Below are positions 45,023-52,984 of a DNA stretch of 64,000 bases, one piece after another. The number at the start of each line of letters is the position of its first letter. Within the stretch, counting starts at the first letter, position 1. This DNA comes from Pelomonas sp965229315 (GTDB lineage: Bacteria > Pseudomonadota > Gammaproteobacteria > Burkholderiales > Burkholderiaceae_C), in NCBI RefSeq assembly GCF_965229315.1, contig NZ_CBDDJA010000001.1, forward strand, positions 1 through 64,000, read 5' to 3'. Made by a program: the position numbers and the translations under genes. The notes under the pieces are model-generated. The model did not search any database, was not told where the DNA came from, and saw nothing but the letters and a program-made list of their open reading frames with translations.

Positions 45023-45388
45023 TCAGAACTGCAGGCCGGCTTCGCGAGCGGCCTCGGCCAGTGCCTTGACACGGCCGTGGTAGGCGAAACCCGAGCGGTC
45101 GAACGCGACCTTCTCGACACCTGCGGCCTTGGCCTTCTCGGCGATCAGCTTGCCCACCAGCGTAGCGGCGGCAACGTTGCCACCCTTGCCCTCGGCACCC
45201 AGCTGCTCGCGCACCGACTTTTCGGCGGTGGACGCTGCGGCCAGCACCTTGTCGCCGTCTTCCGACACGACTTGGGCATAGATGTGCAGGTTGGAGCGGA
45301 ACACCGTCAGACGGGCCACACGCTGGATCGCGATGCGGGCACGGGTCTGGCGCGAACGACGCAGTCGTTGTTCTTTCTTGGTCATCAT
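45023..45388 (-). CDS. rplR: 50S ribosomal protein L18
   Basis: The 121-residue protein binds 5S rRNA with L5; conserved parts are RLTVFRSNLHIYAQVV, VREQLGAEGKGGNVAAA and FDRSGFAYHGRVKALAEAAR. It has normal length and stands between rplF and rpsE. Confidence 0.98.
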   Translation of the reverse strand: MMTKKEQRLRRSRQTRARIAIQRVARLTVFRSNLHIYAQVVSEDGDKVLAAASTAEKSVREQLGAEGKGGNVAAATLVGKLIAEKAKAAGVEKVAFDRSGFAYHGRVKALAEAAREAGLQF

Positions 45389-45399
45389 GGCGCGGCTCC

Positions 45400-45933
45400 T
45401 TACTTCTTCTTGGTCTCTTTGAGGGAGACCTTCTCATCCGAGTAGCGGATGCCCTTGCCCTTGTAGGGCTCGGGGGGACGGAAGGCGCGCACCTCAGCGG
45501 CGATCTGGCCGACGACCTGGCGGTCAGCACCCTTGATGATGATTTCGGTCTGCGTCGGGCACTCGACCTTGATGCCGGCCGGCATGTCCTTCACCACGGG
45601 GTGAGAGAAACCGATCTGCAGGTTGAGCTTCTGACCCTGGGCTTGGGCGCGGAAACCCACGCCAACCAGGTTCAGCTTCTTCTCGAAACCCTTGCTGACA
45701 CCGTTGACCATGTTGGCCACCAGTGCACGCATCGTGCCGCTCATCGCGTCGGCATCAGCCGACTCATTGGCGGGAACGAAATTCAGCTTGCCGCCTTCGC
45801 TCTTGACGTCGACGAGCTTGTTGGCCGGACGCACCAGCGTGCCGAGCGAGCCCTTGACGCTGATCGAGTCAGCCGACACGGTCACATCCACGCCTTGCGG
45901 GATGGAGACCGGCATTTTTCCTACGCGGGACAT
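45400..45933 (-). CDS. rplF: 50S ribosomal protein L6
   Basis: The 177-residue protein consists of two repeated domains; MSRVGKMPVSIPQGVDV starts the first and the signature PEPYKGKGIRYSDE ends the second. L6 supports the sarcin-ricin region used by elongation factors. It follows rpsH by 20 bases. Confidence 0.98.
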   Translation of the reverse strand: MSRVGKMPVSIPQGVDVTVSADSISVKGSLGTLVRPANKLVDVKSEGGKLNFVPANESADADAMSGTMRALVANMVNGVSKGFEKKLNLVGVGFRAQAQGQKLNLQIGFSHPVVKDMPAGIKVECPTQTEIIIKGADRQVVGQIAAEVRAFRPPEPYKGKGIRYSDEKVSLKETKKK

Positions 45934-45953
45934 TGTTCGTCTCTCCTTCTCGC

Positions 45954-46349
45954 TTAGGCGACGTAGCAGAGCACTTCGCCACCGATACCGGCAGCGCGCG
46001 CCTTGCGGTCCGTCATCACACCCTGCGGCGTGGTGACGATCGCGACGCCCAGGCCATTCATGACCTGAGGAATGTCGTGACGGCCCTTGTAGATGCGCAG
46101 GCCGGGGCGGCTCACACGCTCGATACGCTCGATGACCGGACGGCCAGCGTAGTACTTCAGCGAAATTTCCAGCTCGGGGCGAGCGGCTTCACCACGGATG
46201 GCGAAGTCATCGATGTAGCCTTCATCCTTCAGGACCTTGGCGATCGCTGCCTTCAACTTCGACGACGGCATGACGACATTGGGCTTCTCAACGATCTGGG
46301 CGTTGCGAATCCGGGTCAGCATATCGGCGATAGGATCACTCATGCTCAT
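45954..46349 (-). CDS. rpsH: 30S ribosomal protein S8
   Basis: The 131-residue protein opens MSMSDPIADMLTRIRNAQ and ends with the S8 signature GLGVAIVTTPQGVMTDRKAR. It binds the central domain of 16S rRNA; in E. coli it also represses the spc operon by binding the rplE leader. No clear copy of that site was found in the ten-base rplX-rplE gap. Confidence 0.98.
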   Translation of the reverse strand: MSMSDPIADMLTRIRNAQIVEKPNVVMPSSKLKAAIAKVLKDEGYIDDFAIRGEAARPELEISLKYYAGRPVIERIERVSRPGLRIYKGRHDIPQVMNGLGVAIVTTPQGVMTDRKARAAGIGGEVLCYVA

Positions 46350-46374
46350 TTGCGATTTCTCCTAATCGAGCCGA

Positions 46375-46680
46375 TTACCAGCTGGCCTTGACGACACCGG
46401 GGATGTCGCCCTTGAAGGCCAGCTCACGGATCTTGTTACGGGCCAGACCGAACTTGCGGAAGGTGCCACGCGGACGGCCGGTCAGCTCGCAGCGGTTGCG
46501 CAGGCGAGTCGGGTAGGCGTTGCGGGGCAGCTTCTGCAGCTCGAGGCGAGCGAGGTAACGCTCTTCATCCGACTTCTTGCTGTCGTCGATGATGGCCTTC
46601 AGTTCTGCGTACTTCTTCGCGAACTTGGCGACGAGTGCTTCGCGCTTCAGTTCACGTTGCTTGATGGAAGTTTTAGCCAC
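46375..46680 (-). CDS. rpsN: 30S ribosomal protein S14 (zinc-free long form)
   Basis: The 101-residue protein lacks the CxxC pairs of the short zinc form and so is the C-minus type; the conserved end NRCELTGRPRGTFRKFGLAR is present. It sits between rplE and rpsH and belongs to the 30S head. Confidence 0.98.
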   Translation of the reverse strand: MAKTSIKQRELKREALVAKFAKKYAELKAIIDDSKKSDEERYLARLELQKLPRNAYPTRLRNRCELTGRPRGTFRKFGLARNKIRELAFKGDIPGVVKASW

Positions 46681-46688
46681 AGATCACC

Positions 46689-47228
46689 TCAGTTCTTGAA
46701 CGGGAACTTGAACGCAGCCAGCAGTGCCTTGGCTTCGTCGTCCGTCTTGGCAGTCGTCGTGATGCTGATGTTCAGACCACGCAGAGCATCCACCTTGTCG
46801 TATTCGATCTCGGGGAAGATGATCTGTTCCTTGACGCCGATGTTGTAGTTGCCACGGCCGTCGAACGAACGACCGGAGATACCCCGGAAGTCACGCACGC
46901 GCGGCAGCGCGATCGTCACGAAGCGGTCCAGGAATTCATACATCTGGACACCACGCAGGGTCACCATCGCGCCGATGGGCACGGCGTCACGGATCTTGAA
47001 GCCGGCAATCGCCTTCTTCGACTTCGTGACGACAGGCTTCTGGCCGGCGATCTTGGTCAGGTCACCCACAGCGTGGTCCATGACCTTCTTGTCGGCAACA
47101 GCTTCGCTCACGCCCATGTTGAGCGTGATCTTGGTGATGCGGGGCACCTCCATGACCGACTTGTAGCCGAACTTTTCGACCAGGCCGGGCACGATTTTTT
47201 CGCGGTAATGCGTTTGAAGACGAGCCAT
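46689..47228 (-). CDS. rplE: 50S ribosomal protein L5
   Basis: The ATG at 47228 gives the normal 179 residues beginning MARLQTHYREKIVPGLVEKF; a longer reading to 47390 would run into rplX and is not real. The signature PRITKITLNMGVSEAV and RGNYNIGVKEQIIFPEI are present. L5 binds 5S rRNA and P-site tRNA. Confidence 0.98.
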   Translation of the reverse strand: MARLQTHYREKIVPGLVEKFGYKSVMEVPRITKITLNMGVSEAVADKKVMDHAVGDLTKIAGQKPVVTKSKKAIAGFKIRDAVPIGAMVTLRGVQMYEFLDRFVTIALPRVRDFRGISGRSFDGRGNYNIGVKEQIIFPEIEYDKVDALRGLNISITTTAKTDDEAKALLAAFKFPFKN

Positions 47229-47238
47229 GAGGGACCTC

Positions 47239-47553
47239 TTAAGCCTTGATCTCTTCGCCGGTCGACTTGAACACGCGCACCCGCTTGCCGTCGACGAGCT
47301 TGACGCCCACACGATCGGCCTTGCCGGAGGCGGCGTTGAAGATCGCCACGTTGGATTGATGGATGGGCATGGTCTTGTCGACGACGCCACCGGTGGTGCC
47401 CTTCATGGGGTTGGGCTTGACGTGCTTCTTGACGACATTGATGCCGTCAACCACAACGTGGTCGACATCGGTGCGGGCGGACACGGTGCCGCGCTTACCC
47501 TTGTCGCGGCCGGTCAGCACGATGACCTGGTCGCCGGTACGAATCTTGTTCAT
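47239..47553 (-). CDS. rplX: 50S ribosomal protein L24
   Basis: The 104-residue protein begins MNKIRTGDQVIVLTGRDKGK, the KOW motif that nucleates 50S assembly. It follows rplN by 23 bases and precedes rplE by 10. Confidence 0.98.
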   Translation of the reverse strand: MNKIRTGDQVIVLTGRDKGKRGTVSARTDVDHVVVDGINVVKKHVKPNPMKGTTGGVVDKTMPIHQSNVAIFNAASGKADRVGVKLVDGKRVRVFKSTGEEIKA

Positions 47554-47576
47554 GGCTTACCTCAGACAGTGGGGGC

Positions 47577-47945
47577 TCAAAGCACCTCGGGCGCCAGCGA
47601 CACGATCTTCATGAAGCGCTCGGTACGCAGTTCACGCGTGACCGGGCCGAAGATGCGGGTGCCGATCGGCTCCAGCTTGGCGTTGAGCAGCACGGCGGCA
47701 TTGCCGTCGAACTTGACGAGCGAGCCGTCCTGGCGGCGCACGCCCTTGGCGGTACGAACCACCACGGCGCTGTAGACCTCGCCCTTCTTCACGCGACCAC
47801 GCGGGGCAGCTTCTTTGATGCTGACCTTGATGATGTCGCCAATGTGCGCATAGCGGCGCTTGGAGCCGCCCAGCACCTTGATGCACTGAACGGACTTCGC
47901 GCCAGTGTTATCCGCGACATCGAGCCGCGATTGCATTTGAATCAT
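47577..47945 (-). CDS. rplN: 50S ribosomal protein L14
   Basis: The ATG at 47945 gives the standard 122 residues (MIQMQSRLDVADNTGAKSV, GTRIFGPVTRELR). L14 forms the bridge to the 30S subunit. It opens the spc transcription unit: a near-consensus promoter lies 180-210 bases upstream, in the gap after the peroxiredoxin gene, leaving a leader of about 175 bases. Confidence 0.98.
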   Translation of the reverse strand: MIQMQSRLDVADNTGAKSVQCIKVLGGSKRRYAHIGDIIKVSIKEAAPRGRVKKGEVYSAVVVRTAKGVRRQDGSLVKFDGNAAVLLNAKLEPIGTRIFGPVTRELRTERFMKIVSLAPEVL

Positions 47946-48125
47946 GTCTGTCCCCAACTTGCCCCGAGTTGCAGCGCCTTGAAGGCACCGCGCGTCGGTC
48001 AGTCTTGGGCCCGTAAGTCAAACAGCCGGGCGACTGGCGCCCTGCTGCCCAACGGTTGAGGGCGGATCCGAAACCAGCTTGAGGCTCCTGCGTGGCAGAA
48101 GCACTGGCGTTCGGCGAAGCTGCGC

Positions 48126-48155
48126 ATTATGCAGTGAGAACCCTCGGGGCGTCAA
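48126..48155 (-). promoter_or_regulatory. Sigma70-type promoter of the spc operon (rplN onward)
   Basis: On the minus strand TTGACG (48150-48155), an 18-base spacer and CATAAT (48126-48131) form one of the best -35/-10 pairs in the window, in the 270-base gap between the peroxiredoxin stop and rplN. Confidence 0.8.
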
Positions 48156-48215
48156 TGCCTGCGCAGAAGTTTTTTGCAGGGGCCTGCTCGGGCAGCCCCC
48201 GCGGATGCGCGCGAC

Positions 48216-48725
48216 TCAGGCCGACTTGGCCTGCGCCAGCAGCGTGCCGGCATCGCTGACCTCGAACTTGCCGGGTGCTTCGACGTTGAGCGCCTGGACG
48301 ACACCATCCTTGACCAGCATCGAGTAGCGCTGCGAGCGCACGCCCATGCCGCGCGCCGTCAGGTCCAGCGGCAGGCCCACGGCCTGGGTGAAGGTGCCGC
48401 TGCCGTCAGCCATCATGCGGACCTTGCCGGCTGTCTGCTGGTCACGACCCCAGGCCCCCATGACGAAGGCGTCGTTGACGGAAACACACCAGATCTCGTC
48501 GACACCCGCGGCCTTGAGCTCATCGGACTTCTGCACGTAACCGGGCACATGCTGTGCCGAGCACGTCGGCGTGTAGGCGCCGGGGAGCGCAAAGATGGCC
48601 ACGGTCTTGCCGGCCGTGGCCTTCTCGATGTCGAAGCTGTTGGGGCCGAGCGAGCAGCCCTCACCCTCGACGTCAATGAACTCCTGCAAGCTGCCCGCCG
48701 GGAGCTTGTCGCCAACCTTGATCAT
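48216..48725 (-). CDS. Peroxiredoxin (Prx5/AhpE-like glutaredoxin-type family)
   Basis: The ATG at 48725 follows GGAGGACACC and gives 169 residues with the Prx5 active-site motif LPGAYTPTCSAQHVPGY; the peroxidatic cysteine is Cys55. Other cysteines are Cys24 and Cys80. It would reduce hydrogen and alkyl peroxides using glutathione or glutaredoxin. It sits between rpsQ (end of the S10 unit) and rplN (start of spc), behind a terminator and ahead of a promoter, so it is flanked by regulatory breaks; it may depend on read-through. Confidence 0.93.
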   Translation of the reverse strand: MIKVGDKLPAGSLQEFIDVEGEGCSLGPNSFDIEKATAGKTVAIFALPGAYTPTCSAQHVPGYVQKSDELKAAGVDEIWCVSVNDAFVMGAWGRDQQTAGKVRMMADGSGTFTQAVGLPLDLTARGMGVRSQRYSMLVKDGVVQALNVEAPGKFEVSDAGTLLAQAKSA

Positions 48726-48754
48726 GGTGTCCTCCAATGTTTGGATGCTGGAAA

Positions 48755-48791
48755 AGGAAAACCGGCGCGCCAGTTTCCCAGCGCGCCGGCT
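48755..48791 (-). terminator. Intrinsic terminator of the S10 transcription unit (after rpsQ)
   Basis: On the minus strand GCCGGCGCGC, a ten-base loop and GCGCGCCGG are followed by TTTTCCTTTT, about 30 bases after the rpsQ stop and about 35 bases before the peroxiredoxin start. Confidence 0.8.
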
Positions 48792-48819
48792 TGTTCGGCG
48801 GTCATGCCACCGAAAGTCT

Positions 48820-49089
48820 TCAGACGATCTGGGCCTTTTCGACCAGACGCGTCACAGCCCAGGCCTTGGTCTTGGAGACCGGGCGGGTTTCGCTGATCTC
48901 GACGACGTCGCCGATCTTGTACTCGTTCTGCTCGTCATGCGCGTGGTACTTGCGCGAGCGGGCCACGATCTTGCCATAGAGCTCGTGCTTGGCACGGCGC
49001 TCGACGAGCACGGTCACGGTCTTGGCGCGGGCGTCGCTGACGACCTTGCCGACCAGCGTGCGCACGTTCTTCACTTGGGCCTCAGTCAT
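48820..49089 (-). CDS. rpsQ: 30S ribosomal protein S17
   Basis: The 89-residue protein has the S17 OB fold (RTLVGKVVSDARAKTVTVLV, YKIGDVVEISETRPVSKTK). Its ATG overlaps the rpmC stop by four bases (ATGA), so translation is coupled. It is the last gene before the S10-unit terminator. Confidence 0.98.
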   Translation of the reverse strand: MTEAQVKNVRTLVGKVVSDARAKTVTVLVERRAKHELYGKIVARSRKYHAHDEQNEYKIGDVVEISETRPVSKTKAWAVTRLVEKAQIV

Positions 49090-49289
49090 TTCGTGGCCTC
49101 CTTCTTCTTTTGTGCCAGGACAGTCTTGGCACGCGCGATGTCGCGGCGGGTCTTGCCCAGCTGGCTGTGGTTGGTCAGCTGCTGGGTGGCCTTTTGCATG
49201 CGCAGGCCGAAGTGGGCCTTCAGCAGATCGGTCACTTCCTTTTCGAGGGCAGCGACATCCTTGGCGCGGAGTTCAGTTGCTTTCGTCAT
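49086..49289 (-). CDS. rpmC: 50S ribosomal protein L29
   Basis: The ATG at 49289 gives 67 residues (MTKATELRAKDVAALEKEV, GKTRRDIARAKTVLAQKK), the usual L29 helical pair near the tunnel exit, where trigger factor and SRP dock. The longer upstream frame overlaps rplP and is rejected. Confidence 0.97.
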   Translation of the reverse strand: MTKATELRAKDVAALEKEVTDLLKAHFGLRMQKATQQLTNHSQLGKTRRDIARAKTVLAQKKKEATK

Positions 49290-49299
49290 GGTGTCTTCC

Positions 49300-49716
49300 T
49301 CAGGTACCGACCTGCCGGGCCACGAAGGTGCAACGCAGCGGCAGCTTGGCAGCAGCCAGCGTGAACGCCTCGCGGGCCAGCACTTCCGGCACGCCGTTGA
49401 TCTCATAGAGCACCTTGCCGGGCTGGATCTCGGCCACGTAGTACTCCGGGTTGCCCTTGCCGTTGCCCATACGGACTTCGGCAGGCTTTTGCGAGATGGG
49501 CTTGTCCGGGAAGATGCGGATGAAGATCCGGCCACCACGCTTGATGTGGCGCGAGATCGCGCGGCGAGCCGCTTCGATCTGGCGGGCCGTCAGGCGGCCG
49601 CGCTCGGTGGCCTTCAGGCCGAAATCACCGAAAGACACCGCGGCGCCTCGGGTCGCAACACCAGTGTTGCGGCCCTTCTGCTCCTTGCGGTATTTACGAC
49701 GAGCGGGTTGCAGCAT
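49300..49716 (-). CDS. rplP: 50S ribosomal protein L16
   Basis: The 138-residue protein begins MLQPARRKYRKEQKGRN and carries GRIFIRIFPDKPISQKPAEV and MGNGKGNPEYYVAEIQPGK. It binds near the A-site tRNA elbow. It starts two bases after the rpsC stop. Confidence 0.98.
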   Translation of the reverse strand: MLQPARRKYRKEQKGRNTGVATRGAAVSFGDFGLKATERGRLTARQIEAARRAISRHIKRGGRIFIRIFPDKPISQKPAEVRMGNGKGNPEYYVAEIQPGKVLYEINGVPEVLAREAFTLAAAKLPLRCTFVARQVGT

Positions 49717-49718
49717 GC

Positions 49719-50582
49719 TTATTCTCCTTTGGCCTCACCGGCAGCAGCGGGGACCTTGCGGACCACGCGCTTGGCGGCGGGCTTGGCTGCGTCACCCGTG
49801 GGGGCGGCGGCAGCGGGCTGATCTGCTCCGTCACGCGGGCCACGGTCGCCACCCGGGCGGCCACGGCCGCTGGGAGCACCCGGACGGGCGTTACGGCGCG
49901 GGCGACGATCGTCTTCGGCGCCAGCGGGGGTGTTGATGACCGGCGCATCGCCATTGGCCAGGCGGTCACCGCGGTAGACCCAGACCTTGACGCCGATGAC
50001 GCCGTAGGTGGTCTTGGCTTCGGAGAAGCCGTAGTCGATGTCGGCCTTCAGGGTGTGCAGGGGCACACGACCTTCGCGATACCACTCGGTACGGGCGATT
50101 TCGATGCCGTTCAGACGACCCGCGCTCATGATCTTGATGCCCTGGGCACCCAGACGCATCGCGTTCTGCATCGCGCGCTTCATGGCGCGGCGGAACATGA
50201 TGCGCTTTTCGAGCTGCTGCGTGATCGAATCGGCGATCAGTTGGGCATCGACTTCAGGCTTGCGCACTTCTTCGATGTTGACCGCGACGGGCACGCCCAG
50301 ACGGCGGGTCAGCTCGGCCTTTAGCGCCTCGATGTCTTCGCCCTTCTTGCCGATCACGACACCCGGACGAGCCGAGTAGATCGTGATGCGGGCGTTCTTG
50401 GCGGGGCGCTCGATGAGGATGCGCGAGACGGCGGCATTCTTGAGCTTGGTCTTCAGGTATTCACGAACCTGCAGATCTTCGGCCAGCATCGTGGCGAAGT
50501 TCTGGTTGTTCGCGTACCAGCGCGAAGCCCAATTGCGGGTGACAGGCAGGCGGAAGCCGGTCGGGTGGATTTTCTGTCCCAT
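49719..50582 (-). CDS. rpsC: 30S ribosomal protein S3 with extended basic/Pro-Ala tail
   Basis: The 287-residue protein has the KH domain (VVIGKKGEDIEALKAEL) and the C-terminal S3 domain (GAQGIKIMSAGRLNGIEIAR, YGVIGVKVWVYRG). After about residue 215 it continues with a ~70-residue low-complexity tail rich in Arg, Gly, Pro and Ala, which makes it longer than the 233-residue E. coli protein; extended tails are usual in Burkholderiales. S3 forms part of the mRNA entry site. Confidence 0.98.
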   Translation of the reverse strand: MGQKIHPTGFRLPVTRNWASRWYANNQNFATMLAEDLQVREYLKTKLKNAAVSRILIERPAKNARITIYSARPGVVIGKKGEDIEALKAELTRRLGVPVAVNIEEVRKPEVDAQLIADSITQQLEKRIMFRRAMKRAMQNAMRLGAQGIKIMSAGRLNGIEIARTEWYREGRVPLHTLKADIDYGFSEAKTTYGVIGVKVWVYRGDRLANGDAPVINTPAGAEDDRRPRRNARPGAPSGRGRPGGDRGPRDGADQPAAAAPTGDAAKPAAKRVVRKVPAAAGEAKGE

Positions 50583-50597
50583 GTTCTTCCTTGCGCC

Positions 50598-50927
50598 TCA
50601 GTTGCCGACAGCCACGAAGATGTGGCAGGTGGGCTTGCTGATGCGATTGCCGCGGCCCTTGGCGCGAGCCGAGAAGCGCTTCAACGTGGCACCCTGCTCG
50701 ACGTAGATCGAGGTGACCTTGAGCTCATCAATGTCAGCGCCGTCGTTGTGCTCGGCGTTGGCGATGGCGCTTTCCAGCGCCTTCTTGATGATCACGGCCG
50801 CCTTCTTCTGGGTGAATTCCAGGATGTTCAGCGCTTGGTCCACCTTCTTGCCGCGGATCAGGTCAGCCACGAGGCGACCCTTGTCACACGAGAGGCGAAC
50901 GCCGCGAACGATTGCTTTGGTTTCCAT
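50598..50927 (-). CDS. rplV: 50S ribosomal protein L22
   Basis: The ATG at 50927 gives the normal 109 residues (METKAIVRGVRLSCDKGRLV; tip loop GATLKRFSARAKGRGNRISK). L22 lines the exit tunnel. An ATG three codons earlier is possible but less like the family. Confidence 0.98.
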   Translation of the reverse strand: METKAIVRGVRLSCDKGRLVADLIRGKKVDQALNILEFTQKKAAVIIKKALESAIANAEHNDGADIDELKVTSIYVEQGATLKRFSARAKGRGNRISKPTCHIFVAVGN

Positions 50928-50938
50928 CGTTGGCATCC

Positions 50939-51217
50939 TTACTTCTTCCCGGCCTTCTTGTCGGCCGGGTGGCCTTTGAAGGTGCGGGTCAGTGCGAATT
51001 CACCGAGCTTGTGGCCGACCATCTGGTCAGACACATAGACCGGCACGTGCTGCTTGCCGTTGTGCACGGCGATCGTCAGACCGATGAACTCGGGCAGGAT
51101 CGTCGAGCGGCGCGACCAGGTCTTGATGGGCTTCTTGTCTTTGATGGCAACAGCCTTGTCGACCTTGGCCATCAGATGGTGGTCAACGAAGGGGCCCTTC
51201 TTCAGCGAACGAGTCAT
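50939..51217 (-). CDS. rpsS: 30S ribosomal protein S19
   Basis: The 92-residue protein opens MTRSLKKGPFVDHHLMAKVD and contains HNGKQHVPVYVSDQMVGHKL, typical of S19 in the 30S head. It is 10-11 bases from both neighbours, rplB and rplV. Confidence 0.98.
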   Translation of the reverse strand: MTRSLKKGPFVDHHLMAKVDKAVAIKDKKPIKTWSRRSTILPEFIGLTIAVHNGKQHVPVYVSDQMVGHKLGEFALTRTFKGHPADKKAGKK

Positions 51218-51227
51218 GGCCTAGCCC

Positions 51228-52052
51228 TTACTTCTTGCGACGCGAGACGATGAACGTCTGCGTGCGCTTGTTGTTGCGAGTGCGGTAGCCCTTCGTCAGG
51301 GTGTTCCACGGCGACACAGGGACCTGGCCCTCGCCAGTGCGGCCTTCGCCACCACCGTGCGGGTGATCCACCGGGTTCATCGCCACACCGCGAACGGTCG
51401 GGCGGATACCCTTCCAGCGGATCGCGCCGGCCTTGCCGTACTGGCGCAGGCTGTGCTCTTCGTTGCTCACTTCACCGATGGTGGCGCGGCAGTCGATGTG
51501 CACTCGGCGGACTTCGCCCGAGCGCAGACGGATCTGGGCGTAGACACCTTCGCGAGCCATCAGCACGGCAGAGGTGCCGGCCGAACGGATCATCTGGGCA
51601 CCCTTGCCAGGCTGCAGCTCGATGCAGTGGATGGTCGAGCCCACCGGGATGTTGCGGATCGGCAGCGTGTTGCCCGCCTTGATCGGCGCCTCGGCACCGC
51701 TCAGCAGCGTGGCACCCACTTCCAGACCGCGCGGGGCGATCACGTAGCGGCGCTCGCCGTCGGCGTACACCACCAGCGCAATGTGGGCGGTGCGGTTCGG
51801 GTCGTACTCGATGGTCTCGACCTTGGCCGGAATGCCGTCCTTGTTGCGCTTGAAGTCGACCACACGGTAGTGGTGCTTGTGACCACCGCCCTTGTGGCGA
51901 ATCGTGATGTGGCCGTTGTTGTTGCGGCCGGAGTTCTGGATTTGCGGCTCAAGCAAAGCTGCATGGGGCGCGCCCTTGTGCAGGTGCTTGTGCACCACCT
52001 TGACGACGCCACGGCGACCGGGCGACGTCGGCTTGACTTTGACGATGGCCAT
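51228..52052 (-). CDS. rplB: 50S ribosomal protein L2
   Basis: The 274-residue protein has the RNA-binding domains and the conserved C-terminal GVAMNPVDHPHGGGEGR containing the histidine implicated in peptidyl-transferase activity. It begins directly after the rplW stop codon with no spacer. Confidence 0.98.
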   Translation of the reverse strand: MAIVKVKPTSPGRRGVVKVVHKHLHKGAPHAALLEPQIQNSGRNNNGHITIRHKGGGHKHHYRVVDFKRNKDGIPAKVETIEYDPNRTAHIALVVYADGERRYVIAPRGLEVGATLLSGAEAPIKAGNTLPIRNIPVGSTIHCIELQPGKGAQMIRSAGTSAVLMAREGVYAQIRLRSGEVRRVHIDCRATIGEVSNEEHSLRQYGKAGAIRWKGIRPTVRGVAMNPVDHPHGGGEGRTGEGQVPVSPWNTLTKGYRTRNNKRTQTFIVSRRKK

Positions 52053-52367
52053 TTACGCGGCCTCCCCGGAGAAATTGAGCTCTTGACCGGCCTTGAGGGC
52101 GACGTACGCCTTCTTGACGTGGTCACGGCGGCCGGCACGGCCACCAAAGCGCTTGGTCTTGCCCTTGACCTGGACGACGTTGACCGACTCGACCTCGACC
52201 TTGAACATCAGTTCAACAGCGGCCTTGATTTCGGGCTTGGTGGCGTCGCGCAGGACCTTGAACAGGACCTGGTTGTGCTTCTCGGCAACCTGCGTGGCCT
52301 TCTCGGACACGATGGGCGCAAGCAGCACGGAGGCCAGGCGGCCTTCGGAGTATTTGGTGACGCTCAT
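52053..52367 (-). CDS. rplW: 50S ribosomal protein L23
   Basis: The 104-residue protein (LLAPIVSEKATQVAEKHNQV, KVESVNVVQVKGKTKRFGGR) is the exit-tunnel docking site for trigger factor and SRP. It overlaps rplD by four bases (ATGA), so the two are translationally coupled. Confidence 0.98.
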   Translation of the reverse strand: MSVTKYSEGRLASVLLAPIVSEKATQVAEKHNQVLFKVLRDATKPEIKAAVELMFKVEVESVNVVQVKGKTKRFGGRAGRRDHVKKAYVALKAGQELNFSGEAA

Positions 52368-52984
52368 GCCAGCATCTCCTTGAGTTGCTCGACCGCAGCC
52401 TTGGTCACCAGCACCTTCTTGTAGAAGACGAGGGACAGCGGGTCGGCGTAGCGCGGCTCGACGACCAGCACGTTGGCCAGGTTGCGCGAAGCCAGCAGCA
52501 GGTTGTCATCGACGATGTCGGAGATGACCATCACCGAGTCCAGGCCCATGGCCTTGAACTTGGCGGCCAGCAGCTTGGTCTTGGGGGCTTCGACCGAGAT
52601 CGAGTCCACCACGGCCAGGCGGCCTTCGCGGGCCAACTGCGACAGGATCGCAGCCATGCCGGCGCGGTACATCTTCTTGTTCAGCTTGTGCGAGAAGTTC
52701 TCGTCAGGCATGTTCGGGAAGATGCGACCGCCCCCGCGCCACAGCGGCGACGAGGTCATACCGGCGCGAGCGCGGCCGGTGCCCTTCTGGCGGAAGGGCT
52801 TCTTGGTCGAGTGATGGACCTGTTCGCGGTCCTTCTGGGCACGGGTGCCTTGGCGGGCGTTGGCCTGGAAGGCCACGACCACCTGGTGCACCAGGGCTTC
52901 GTTGTAGTCGCGAGCGAAGACGGTGTCAGGCGCGTCCACTTTGGAAGTGGCCTGACCTTGCTCGTTCAGGAGCTCGAGCTGCAT
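52364..52984 (-). CDS. rplD: 50S ribosomal protein L4
   Basis: The 206-residue protein contains the tunnel-loop region (ARQGTRAQKDREQVHHSTKK, PFRQKGTGRARAGM, PLWRGGGRIFPN). In E. coli L4 represses the S10 operon by binding its leader; here a hairpin-bearing leader precedes rplC rather than rpsJ. Its start overlaps the rplC stop by one base (TGATG). Confidence 0.98.
   Translation of the reverse strand: MQLELLNEQGQATSKVDAPDTVFARDYNEALVHQVVVAFQANARQGTRAQKDREQVHHSTKKPFRQKGTGRARAGMTSSPLWRGGGRIFPNMPDENFSHKLNKKMYRAGMAAILSQLAREGRLAVVDSISVEAPKTKLLAAKFKAMGLDSVMVISDIVDDNLLLASRNLANVLVVEPRYADPLSLVFYKKVLVTKAAVEQLKEMLA

Noticed and set aside
46689..47390. N-terminally extended rplE (233 residues)
   Set aside because: The extra part is antisense-like sequence overlapping rplX; the ATG at 47228 gives the normal 179-residue L5.
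48178..48201. GC hairpin after the peroxiredoxin gene considered as its terminator
   Set aside because: On the coding strand the stem is followed by TGCAAAAAAC rather than a T run, so it is not a standard intrinsic terminator.
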